Under the pieces are notes generated by a model. It was not told the DNA's origin and did not search any database. It saw only the letters and a program-made list of their open reading frames with translations. The position numbers and the translations under genes were made by a program. Shown piece by piece: positions 51,104 through 61,349 of a stretch of 64,000 bases of DNA (positions within the stretch are counted from its first letter, which is position 1; each line of letters opens with the position of its first letter). Location: the NCBI GenBank assembly GCA_033558025.1, contig JAUCEF010000007.1, positions 3,472,001-3,536,000 of the forward strand, read 5' to 3'. The stretch comes from Phytophthora sp. 'mugwort' (lineage: Eukaryota; Oomycota; Peronosporomycetes; Peronosporales; Peronosporaceae).

Positions 51104-54100
51104 ATGCAGAGCAGCGGCAACAACCCTTTGCCTGTCTCCTTCTCTCCTTCCTATGAGATCCCGGTCGAGTACCGCTCTTCCTTCACGTCGGCCCAGGCCG
51201 AAGAGCTAGCTGCGCAATTCCGCATTAGCGACGCCGATGGCAGCGGCGCAATCGACGAGAAAGAGTTCCGCGCGCTACTGACGCGCATGGGACTGCAGAT
51301 CACAGCTGCGGAGGCCGACGCGCTCGTGGCCAGCATCGACGTCAATGGCGACGGGATGCTGGACTTTGCGGAGCTGGTGCAGATGGTTCTGCGGCTCCAG
51401 CGGGGCGACGCGAAGCTCGCGGCGCTCAGGCAGTTCATGGAGGCGCTGGACACGACGCCCGTCGCGCTGCTAGAGCGGGAGGCGGCTAAATTCGGTCTGC
51501 AAGTAGTGTTCCAGTTAATTGACGAAGCAGAGGAAGAGACGGAGGGAGAGGAGGGCAGAGTGCTGAATGGCGAGCCGCCGGAGTTCTTCCAGATGCAGTT
51601 GGAGCTTGCGGGCAAAGTGTGCGGTCCGACGGGTCGAGCGACCGTGAAAGCCACAGGCAAAACAACACGAGAAGCCAAATTTAAAGCTGCGGAAGCTGCT
51701 CTAGTGAACATTAAGAAGCTGCAGCCGGGACTTGCAGTAGATCCTGGGGAGCTGCCGGAGCAGTGGGAAAAGTGGCTGCTCGCCAACATTGAAAGAGGAG
51801 CGAGTGTCAAGAAACTGATGCATACACTGGCGCAGAAGGGGTTCTTGGTGACAGGTAACTTGAACTTAATGCAAATGATATCGACGCGAGCGTCGTCATA
51901 TCGACTGCGGACCAAGGTACGAATTGCTAGCTACACCACGTTTCGAGAGGAGACCATGTTAAGCTGACACGTCCTGGTTGCAACTTTGTCGGCTACAGCG
52001 CAATGCACCAAATGATGTTTACGGTACAGGATTTGGCACTTCATCCGGTGACAGTAATGAGATTTCTCATTCTGGTTCGACCATCAAGTCATCGCGCACT
52101 GCACGCAGTATTGCCGCAGTTGAGAAAACGCCATCACCCGCCGTGGACACGGCACTACACCCGCAATGGGCTCACTGGTGCCAGCAGGAGCTTTCTCGGG
52201 GTATTTACGGCAATGTTGTGTTGAGCGAACTTGTTTCACAGGGATTCGTGCCTGAAAGAAATCCACTGTTTACTCAGCGGCTACTCCGCGTTGGCAAAAA
52301 TCGCGATGATCGATGCAGCAACAGTGCTGAATCGCCTCGTACAGCAGCATGGAAGCCGTTTTCGTTCTTGCGGGTATTGGAAGAAGGCATTCTGCGGGGG
52401 GTGGAGCTTTTTGTGTTTGGTGGTCAAGATGTGAACGCTTTTCAATTGGATGTGAACACGAAATTAATGCAATCACCTCTGCATATCGCTAGTAAACACG
52501 GCTATCATTCCATCGCAAAGCTACTTCTTGATCGTGGCGCTCAAGTAGATCAACTGGATTCATTTCGTCGCACACCGTTGATGGTTGCTGCAAAATGTGG
52601 TCACAGCGAAGTAACGGCGCTCATGCTAGAGCACGGAGCTAACATATTTCAGCTGGATAATTTGAAAAACTCAGGGTTGCACTTGGCTGCGTTCAGCGGC
52701 AGCTCCACGATTGCTTCTCAGTTGTTACGCGCACATGATGATGCTTTTCGAATATTCATTACTAATCTACCGCAGTGGCGTGGCGAATCCTACAACTGCT
52801 TGCTGCAAAAGACATACGACAGCGTAATGAAAACCAAGTTGCGCGACAATGAACGCCGCCGCTATCATTTTTCGTGGCTATTTGAATCTGTACTATGGTT
52901 GCACGAGGAGCTATTTGGTAATGGAGGCGATCATACCAGAATTTGCAAGATGCCGGCCCCGCAGAAGCCTTTCATGGACTACCTTGTATCGCGCTACCAC
53001 AAAAAGCTCCCAAAGCGTGACATTCATGACGAAATTGACGCAATTAATGGTAAAGAAGAAGAAGGTACTGACGATGAACAAGCCAGACGCCGCAAAGAAG
53101 GTGATCCTGCAGATTGGCTTTCTCTGTCGGAAATGAGCTTCTTCTTGGACACGTATCTGCGAGAAATGTACAAACACTTGCCGAATCTCCAAGGTCGTAC
53201 GGCACTGCACGTAGCGTGTGATGAAAATCTGGTGTGTACTCACGAACGAGTGATTCAATGTCTAGCAGAGAAGCACGGGTGTAGCCCCTTTCTTCTGGAT
53301 CATAGCGGTAGAACCCCGTTTCAGCTACTATTAGCTTGTCGAGGCCGACCAGGTAGTCCGAAAGGAGACGCAAAGCATGAGCAAAACATATTGCAACAGC
53401 GAGTAGAGCGTGTACGTACGAAGGAAATCCGTCGTGAAGAGGAGCGGATTGCTCGAAGACTTAAAGTCTGGCAAGACGAAGTTAATCGAATGGCTGAAGA
53501 TTTCAACGAGCTGGACACTCTGAACCGCATGCGCAAGCTAGTCAAGGAGAACGATGGCAAACCTGTGGCGTGCAACGCTGGCTGGGATATCTACGAGGAG
53601 CCGTTTAGCCACAATCGCATGTTCGAAAACACACGCAGTGGCTTCGTTCAACGACAAGTGCCAGCCCAAGTAGTGGAAGAAGGTCAAACACGGCTTGGCT
53701 GGAAAGAAAAGATGGAAACGAGCGCCCGCTTTGTTGAGCGCCATCGGCTGCGTCCAGAGTGGGAACTGCACCGCGTAAATGGCGCTGATGTGTACTTCTT
53801 TTTCAATCGCGAGACAGACCAGTTCCAGTGGGTATCTCCTGAAGGTTTACCGATCCGAGAATGGCAAACAAAGCGCTTCTTCGAGAATACAGAGCAGTTT
53901 GAAGATGAACCAGATCAGGCTAGTCTTGTTGTTCAGTTTTCGGGGACATCATCGGTGGCGATTGTGGATAATGCTGTGAAAGGCCGAAAACTTGGGAAGT
54001 GGCGTGAGTGTCGGGGATTTGGTGGCGTCACATTTTACTTACATACTCTCGATCAGCGAATTCTTGTGGAGAAACCCGACGAAGTACTTCTGCATGAAGG

Positions 54101-56348
54101 CTACCGATACGCACATGCACTTATTTTTGAGCGCAGCGAAGAGATCGAAACGCATGATCGCGGTTGGCATCGGTATTATGATCCGCAGACATCACACACA
54201 TTTTATTTTAATGAACTCTCCGGAGATTGCGTGCACGACACTTTGGCAACAAAAATATTTATACAAGAAATCCTGCATCCAAAGCGCCAGATAGGGTTTG
54301 CTCTTACAACTGAGGAATTACGTCTCCGTAAAGAGGAGCAAGAGTGGAAATCAGCATTGCAACGAGCACGGAGACATGAGGAACAATTACAAACGGCAAA
54401 AGAGGAAAACACGATGGCCACGGCGCAGCAAAAGCGGGAGAAAGAGGAGCTGGAAACTGCGCTGCGTCAACTAGAAAGTAGCGTCACGGGTGAGCACTTG
54501 ACAATTGATGGTGACGGTGCGGTTTATGAAGAAAGCGATACTGACAGCGGTCCCAAGAACAACAAGAGGTCCACGGGGAGGAAGAACATAAAAGGAAGAA
54601 GCCTGGCATACATTGACGCTCGTTTCCGCCGTGAGCGTGAAGTATTCCTCCGAGCTAGAGAGAACAATTTGCTTACCTCAATCGATCCGTCGCGAAGGGA
54701 TCCGAGGCGCGAAATCGAGCGAGGTGAAGAGATGGAGCACGAACTTAACGAGGAAGAGCTTGAAAACTCGCGGCTAGAAGATACGGACGACAAACCTACG
54801 ATAAAAGAGCGCCGTCGTGTTAGTCGCATTTTGACTCGCAGCGAAGACCGATTGCGTTTAAGCCGAGCATTGTGTCGATGGGGATGCGAGCAATGGTTCC
54901 CACGGGAATTTAGTCTCGAAGAGCACGAGCGCGTCGAGTGTCCAAGGAGGCTCATGGTATGCCGCTTGGGTTGTACAGTGGTTATGGAACGACAACTATG
55001 GCGTGAGGTCATATATGATCACGAGTCTGAGAACGAAGAGCACTGCCCAAGCCGTATCGTGTACTGTCCACGAGACTGTGGAGTGTGGTTACCACATTTT
55101 GAGCTAGCGGTGCCGCATATGCGAGATCTGTGTGTTCGGCGGCCAGTTGGGGACCTATGCTGTCGGTTAGGTTGTGGTCGGGTATATCGAGGAGGTGCAC
55201 ACGAATTGTTAACGCTGGAGCAAACACGACTTGCTCATGAACAAGACGATTGCGAGTTGCGCAAGGTCAAATGCACCTGGCCAAAATGCAACGCAACAAT
55301 CCAAACTAAAGAACGAAACGCGCATCGTCGTGTCCATATACTATCGTCTGGGATTTTAAGCTTTGTGACCGCCGAAGTGCACGAGTACAAAGTTCCACGC
55401 GATGTCAAGCTGCTAAAATTCCAGGCTTGGGGTGCTGGAGGAGGTAGTGGACTCTTACGAGGTCAAACGGTTGGCCATGGTGGCGGTGGCGCATTTGTTG
55501 AGGGCATATGCCCTGTGTTTCCAGGTGAGACGCTATACTTCTCGGTTGGATCAGGAGGTAGTGGCGGCAAGTTTGCTCGAATGGCTGAACGCACGGACGA
55601 GGTGAGAGACGATTACGAGTCTGGAAAGAACACGAAAAAGGTGCCGGGTGGGTTTCTCGTTGCTACTCAAATCTCCATAGCTAGTGGAGGTTTTCCTGGT
55701 GGTGGTCAAGGATACAGTGGCAACAAGGAATCTGCGTGTGGTGGTGGCGGAGGCTTCACGAGTATATATCGTCAGGGTGCCTACGGAATCGAGTACATTT
55801 TAGTTGCAGCAGGTGGCGGGGGAGGCGGAACGTGTCGTAATGGAGGTGGAGGCAACGCTTGGAAAGCTAGAAGCCTTGTAGAAGGTGACGATTTCCGCTG
55901 TGGCCGTCCTGGTGGGGACGTTGCAGGTGGATCTGCTGGAGCATGCGACGAGTACAATCCTATTTGCAAATTTGTTGGTACGAATGGAGCTTCGATGCAA
56001 GGTGGAAATGGCGCCGAGTTCGGAGGAGGCGGAGGAGGTGGGTTTTTTGGTGGAGGTGGAGGCGGATTTTCACCTGGAATTGTTGGGGGAGGAGGAGGTG
56101 GATCCAGCTATGTTAACGTTAATCTTTTGAACGCCAAAAACATTCACGTCGAGGCGGGTGGAGTCATGAAACCCGGTGGCATGAATGAAAACCCACCGCA
56201 AAGCGTCCGAGGGGCTTATTGGGACCTGGTTAACGGTGTTGCTGGTGAGGGCGGAACGGGATCAACGCGAGTAACAGCGCATGGGAATCACGGTGGAGTA
56301 AGGATTGCCAGGCCTGGGTTCTTTGATGACATGAAGTTTCATCGCTAG
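51104..56348 (+). CDS. EF-hand / dsRBM-like / ankyrin / WW / TRAF-zinc / glycine-rich fusion protein
   Basis: Two exons, 51,104-51,916 and 51,999-56,348; the 82-bp intron (GTACGA..TACAG) joins in phase 0 to give about 1,720 residues. In order: two EF-hands with complete Ca2+ loops (DADGSGAIDEKE, 43-54; DVNGDGMLDFAE, 79-90); a dsRNA-binding-motif-like region (about 117-207, ending KTTREAKFKAAEAALVNI); two short W..W..RG..GF units; ankyrin repeats (about 425-520 and 670-720); a charged coiled coil; three WW-like segments (the clearest near 858, YFFFNRETDQFQWVSPEG); another coiled coil; Cys/His-rich TRAF-type zinc fingers (about 1,229-1,386); and a Gly-rich C-terminal domain (about 1,389-1,716) that resembles the glycine-rich domain of ALK/LTK receptors. 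It is probably a cytosolic Ca2+-responsive scaffold. No enzyme domain and no signal peptide. Confidence 0.85.
51917..51998 (+). other. Intron of the fusion gene
   Basis: Donor AAG|GTACGA, acceptor CTACAG|CGC. Without splicing the frame stops at 51,967; splicing joins it to the 4.3-kb downstream frame. Confidence 0.8.
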
Positions 56349-56412
56349 CAAATGCAGCAAGTTCTTTTCTGAGACAGAGTATAGTTGACTCGAAGCTATC
56401 AATTATTTTCTC

Positions 56413-57965
56413 TTAAACTGTGACGGTGATATCATCTACATCCGCATCTACAACAGTCATCGCCATAACTTCGAATGAGCCGTTGTTTTCCTGGGCATTG
56501 TGGTGGAAAAGGTGCTTCAACACCGAATGGGTAGCCACTGGGGCACATTCATCGTTAGTTTCTTCTGATACAGCCCTGACAGCAGCAGAAGTGCTTGCAG
56601 GTGAAGATGGACATGGTGAAGTCACACCTCCAGGATTTGGAACCGAAACGTTTTCAATCGTCTCGCCATCCTTCATCGAGTTTCGTGAAGCCCCAACCGT
56701 ACCCTCTGCATCGTTTCCAGTGACTGAGCCATTAGACTGCCGACTTTTTTTAAGGCTGCGACGCAACGTATCCGCAGCAACGGCAACCATAACACTTGTC
56801 TGTCCACAAATGCCCAACCAAACTTGTCAGCTCAGAACCAAACATAAACATGAATACTGGAAGTGATCGACAAACACGTACTCGAAATTTGCGACGCATA
56901 AGGTGGCGATACTGCTCGAGGTTCTCCGTGTCCGCAGTCGAGACTGCCAAAGATTGGCGCGATGTGCGTTGCGACTTGAACCATTCGTGCCCGAGTGCAG
57001 CAGCAGCTGTAGGCCGCGCTCCAGGTGAAACTTGAAGAAGAGCCGAGATTAAATTCTTGGCCTCGCGCGATATGGTATCCCAGCGAGGACCATTCATTGA
57101 AAACTGCCCTGACTGAATGTTGCTAATCATTTGATCTCGAGTCTGTCGGCCATCAGGATCGAAGGGGTGGACTCCGCTTAACAACACGTAGAGCACGATA
57201 CCCACGCTCCACATATCACTCTGAACACCAACTTCAGAACATTGTGTCGGCTTGGGTGGCGAGGAATTCGAATCGCCTGCCGGCGCCAGAGACTTCGATG
57301 ACGGTACTATCTTAAAGACCTCGGGCGCGCAGTAGGCCCAGGTCATACGGTTCTTGGAAAGCAGACTACTCTCTTCGACGAGTGCTGCCAGACCGAAATC
57401 TGCCAATTTAATACTCGCAAGTTTTGCACTCGAGGATGTTAGCAGCAAGTTTTCTGGTTTGACGTCTCTGGAATTGATGGAGCAACGACAAATAAGTGAG
57501 AACTCTGCCGTACCAACCGCTTCAAATTCCACCTTACCTGTGCGCAATACCGAGCTCGTGAAGGAAGCGCAAAGCCTCAAGTAGGTCGGTCATAAACCGT
57601 CGGGAGTCCCATTCCGAGTACGCACCTTCATCGATTAGCGCTTGGAAGAGTTCACCACCTGCAGCAAGCTCCATGATGATGTAAACGAATTCGGATGTCT
57701 CCATTACGTCGTGCAGTGCGACCACATTTGGATGAGAAGCACAACGGCGTAACAACGCCACCTCACGCTCCCATTGGACGGGATCATCGTCAATCAGCCG
57801 CTGTTGCGCTTTGTCCAAGCGTTTAATAGCAACCAGACTACCACTTGCACGCTCACGTGCACGAAATACTCGCGAGCATGCGCCCTCACCGAGAATCACC
57901 TCAGGAGACTCTAACTCGTAATAATTGGCCAACGAGGGCCAACGACGACTTGCACAAGCTCCCAT
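56413..57965 (-). CDS. CaMK-like serine/threonine kinase with N-terminal acylation motif, three exons
   Basis: Exons 57,538-57,965, 56,882-57,467 and 56,413-56,799, all GT..AG and in frame, give 466 residues. It starts MGACAS, a consensus for N-myristoylation at Gly2 with palmitoylatable Cys4, so membrane attachment is likely. The kinase core has GEGACSRVF (26-34), VAIK with Lys48, HRDVKPEN across the first splice junction, DFGLA and SDMWSVGIVLYVLLSG; the activation loop reads TWAYCAPE in place of GTPxYxAPE. The kinase domain ends near residue 305. The tail (TLRRSLKKSRQSNG, then Ser/Pro/Thr-rich, then acidic) has no EF-hands, so this is not a CDPK. All catalytic residues are present. Confidence 0.88.
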
Positions 57966-58994
57966 GGTTGATTCAAGATGAGCAATCGTTCTGAGAAGAA
58001 ATGAGCTGTACTATCACAACTTTATTAATACCAGCATGAAGCATGAAGACGAAGACAAGAATATTATTGACGCAGTTTGGGTAGTCCCAATTATTTGAGG
58101 TGCGACGAGAAAAATGGTCGTAATATTTTGTGCAATGATCTGCCGTGATTGCGAATTGACACCATACTTGCATGCGGAAAATTACGGCGATTCGTAAATA
58201 GTTCCACGGACGATATAAACCTCATGAACCGCGATTAAGGATGTATTCGGTGAGCCCGGTAAGTAGTGAATCGGGATCAATCAAAGCTTGATTGGTAATT
58301 TTCTGTCGTTGGAAGAGGTTGCTGAACGTCTTAAGGTGTCGCCCCTGGTGTGAAGTTCCGAAACATAAATTATTGAACATAGCTACTCCGTTTGTCACCG
58401 TTTATCAGGTTATCTCGTCGGGCAAGAAAAAACGCAAATTGCTTCAACGTCCAGTCTAATAGTGAATCCTGTGTCGTCGTGTGCCAAGCCGAAACGACAA
58501 GTATAAACCACTAAGAGGATGCATTTTATTATACGTGGACTTGTAAGTTTTTTTCGGTGTCATTTTCGGGGATGTATTGGAGCGACTTCGAAAAGGAAAC
58601 GATCTATCTTGATGTTAAGGCAAATTGAAGCTTAAGAAAACCCGGATTTCAATCGATTCTAAAAGCTAAATCTCGATGTCACAAATAAAGGAAGCTAGCT
58701 ATCGGGGATGAACTGGAGGTGAAGCTCACTTTGAGATCGTGGCTGTTAAAATCTTAGCGGCACTGCCCCGGCACGGATATCGAATAAAGCATATTTTGTA
58801 TAGTCGAATGGTATCGGAACCAAAAATGTAAACCGATAAAATTTTCAGGTTAAGTTGTTCGAATCTGTTAGCGCAACATCCAGAGCTCCAACCATGTTAC
58901 GTTGCTGAAAGGGGGGAGTGGCTATCGTCCGCACATTTTCGACGGGCGCCCGGCCACTTCGCTCAGACCAAGAGAGACTCGCACCATTCTGACC
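57966..58994. other. Intergenic, about 1 kb, no gene seen
   Basis: Divergent region between the kinase (minus) and the ATP synthase gene (plus). It is AT-rich with many stops in all frames. Confidence 0.45.
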
Positions 58995-60060
58995 ATGCTC
59001 GGCCGTATCGCTCTCCGCAAGGCGGCGCTCAGCTCGTCCAAGCTGACGTCGGCCAAGCTGCTGCGTCCCATGGGCCTGCATACCACGGGCATCGTGCGCA
59101 AGGATGAGTCCGCCTCGGAGGAAATCCCCGTGCCCACGCAGGGCCTGCTGGACCAGGCCGGCTTGACGGACTGGAAGATCTCGGCCCCGATCATCGGCGC
59201 CCTGGCCATCCCCGCCATCTCCAACCACGTATGGCTGTAGTCCGCTGCTAATAGGACGAGGAAGAGCGCGTTGAACTGACCTGTAGCCGTGGTTTTGTGC
59301 CAGTTTTACGTGCTGAACGAGGAGTCGCAGCTGGCCTGCTGCTTCCTGCTCTTCTGCTCGGCCACCTACAAGTTCGGAGGCCAGATGATCGCCTCATACT
59401 TCGACGAGCGCGCAGCCGCCATCCTGAGGTGAGAATTGCGTGTGATAGGGTGAATTTACGGCAGCAGGAGCACTAATTGTGTGTGTTTGCAGTGAACACA
59501 ACGCCGTGGAGGACGCCAACCTGGACCTGGCCAAGGAAACCCTGGAGACCCACAAGGCGATGCTTAACATTCACGAGGACATCGCCGCTGTGGCCGAGGC
59601 CCACAAGGAGGCCGTCGCCCTGATGTGCGAGGTGCAGGCCTACAAGCTGCGCCACAAAACTCGCGACACGTTCATCAAGAACCTCGAAGCCTTCCGCGAG
59701 ATTGAGGCTAGCTACAACATTGAGCTGCAGAAGAGCATGGTCGCCAATGCCACCAACAAGGTGCGCGCCGTTGTGCAGAAGGGCGACAAGAAGCTCAAAG
59801 ACGCTGCCTTCAAGCACGCCCTGGACATCCTGGGCAACGCCGACGTGGACGAAAGCAAGGAGGACGACGTGGCTGCTCTTTTCGGCAAGGAGCTGCGTGC
59901 CTACGCCTCAGACCTGGAGTCCAAGCAGGGCCAACTGATTAAGCTCACGGCCGAGGAGCAGATCGCGCTCCAGGCCGACCTGGATGCCTACATGAAGCGT
60001 TTCGGTCTCGAGGACGCCGACTTCAAGGCCCCCAAGGAGGTTAAGCTTGAACTCATGTAA
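58995..60060 (+). CDS. Mitochondrial ATP synthase F0 subunit b, three exons
   Basis: Exons 58,995-59,228, 59,304-59,428 and 59,493-60,060 join in frame to 308 residues. The N-terminus (MLGRIALRKAALSSSKLTSA) is Arg/Ser/Ala-rich without acids, a mitochondrial presequence. Two hydrophobic stretches follow (IIGALAIPAISN and LACCFLLFCSATYKFGG) with the family signature YVLNEES between them. The rest is a long charged helix (the peripheral stalk) with EVQAYKLRHKTRD and NKVRAVVQ. Subunit b holds the F1 head against rotor torque in the inner membrane. Similarity to the ATP5F1/ATP4 family is clear in the YVLNEE..KFGG block and weaker beyond. Confidence 0.85.
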
Positions 60061-60567
60061 ACTGCTGTCATCGTCATCTGAGCTGTGGTACCATATAGTA
60101 CCAGTGCCAAATGCGTACCCGTTTAGCACGAGCTAACCCCCACCGGCGAGGGATGCAAAAGGTTGACCTGAAGCCACTTGGCAGTTAAAAATGAATGGAC
60201 CTTCCATCTACTTGAGAGAATAAGCAGAGAGGAAGTCCCGTATACCCGTTGTTTTCCACATCTACCACTACGCTGCTGTACAGTACTTTAATAGTAATAC
60301 TGTAGTACCGTACATCATAGATTCGTTACGTTCTCCTAGATGTCATGCCTGTTTATGTTGAGTCAAAAGGTATCACAGGTATCTTTTTCCAGAGGTCTTA
60401 ATGTTCCGCATACAAAGGTATGTGTTCTCTTGAAGCGAGTGGCAACGGTACGCGAGCCGTTTGTTGGACGGTAGTTTGAGGCATTTTTGAATTCTTCCTC
60501 GAGGAACGCGAGCTCAAAAACAAGTGCAGGAAACCCAAGAGAGACCAAGAGAGAATCACAGAGAGCC
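60061..60567. other. Intergenic, no gene seen
   Basis: 3' flank of the ATP synthase gene and 5' flank of Elf1. No domain can be read. Confidence 0.45.
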
Positions 60568-60982
60568 ATGGGTCGAAGGAAGAAATCCACCAAGAAGATC
60601 CAGACGCGCAAGAAGCAGGTGGTTTCCACCGTGTTCAAGTGCCCCTTTTGCTCGCACGACGAAGCCGTCGAGTGCAAAATGTACGCTGGGCATGTTAGAC
60701 TTTCCCTTTCGATACAGTCTCGTGATCACTTATGTACTATTCTCTACGATACTGCTACTACCGTGTAGGGACCGCGAACGAAACATCGGCCACTTATCCT
60801 GTCGCGTGTGTACCGAGAGCTTCCAGACTCCTATTCACTGTACGCGCGCCTTGGCTACTGTACTGCTTCATCTACTGTTTTGCTGAATGTACTGACAGTT
60901 GGTGGTATTATTGGCAGATTTGAGCGCACCAATTGACGTGTATACGGACTGGATCGACGAGTGTGAGGCGCTGAATGCATAG
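60568..60982 (+). CDS. ELF1: Transcription elongation factor Elf1 homologue, three exons
   Basis: Exons 60,568-60,680, 60,769-60,839 and 60,918-60,982 give 82 residues, the usual size. The basic start MGRRKKSTKKIQTRKK is followed by the zinc ribbon: CPFC, then HDEAVECKMDRERNIGHLSC-RVC, giving C-x2-C and C-x2-C pairs, and the family block TESFQTPIH. The end is DVYTDWIDECEAL. Elf1 binds RNA polymerase II and helps it pass nucleosomes. Both introns (88 and 78 bp) split codons, and the joined frame restores the conserved ECKMDR and IHYLSAPIDVY segments, so the model is well supported. Confidence 0.93.
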
Positions 60983-61349
60983 GCACGAGAGGCAGCAGCT
61001 CCACACGTCCAAACCAGGCCGGCAGGTTGCTTTACTGCGTTGTACAAGACCCCCTCATAGAGGGAAGGAAATAGCGACGAGCAGCACATATGAATAGGGC
61101 CCGAGTAGCTGCAGCTAACCCTGCGAGATGACTGTCCGCGTCATCGGCTTAAGATGATGATTCTGGCCTGGTGTGACGTTGCGGTGAGCTTCGACTCGAA
61201 TCCTGAGCTCGTCAGGACGCTCGCATCGAGAACGAGTTGTAGGTAAATAGACAGAGTGGGATGAGGCACTGATGGTGTGTGTTGGCGTCGCTCTCGTGAG
61301 TGTATCTTGAAGTTGTGGTCAGATTTGGTGAGTGAGCTTAGGTAGTGAG
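60983..61349. other. Intergenic between convergent genes
   Basis: No gene seen; contains both 3' flanks. Confidence 0.45.

Noticed and set aside
51151..51915. 254-codon minus-strand frame opposite the EF-hand exon
   Set aside because: A Ser/Ala-rich mirror of a GC-rich coding exon; the plus strand has clear EF-hands.
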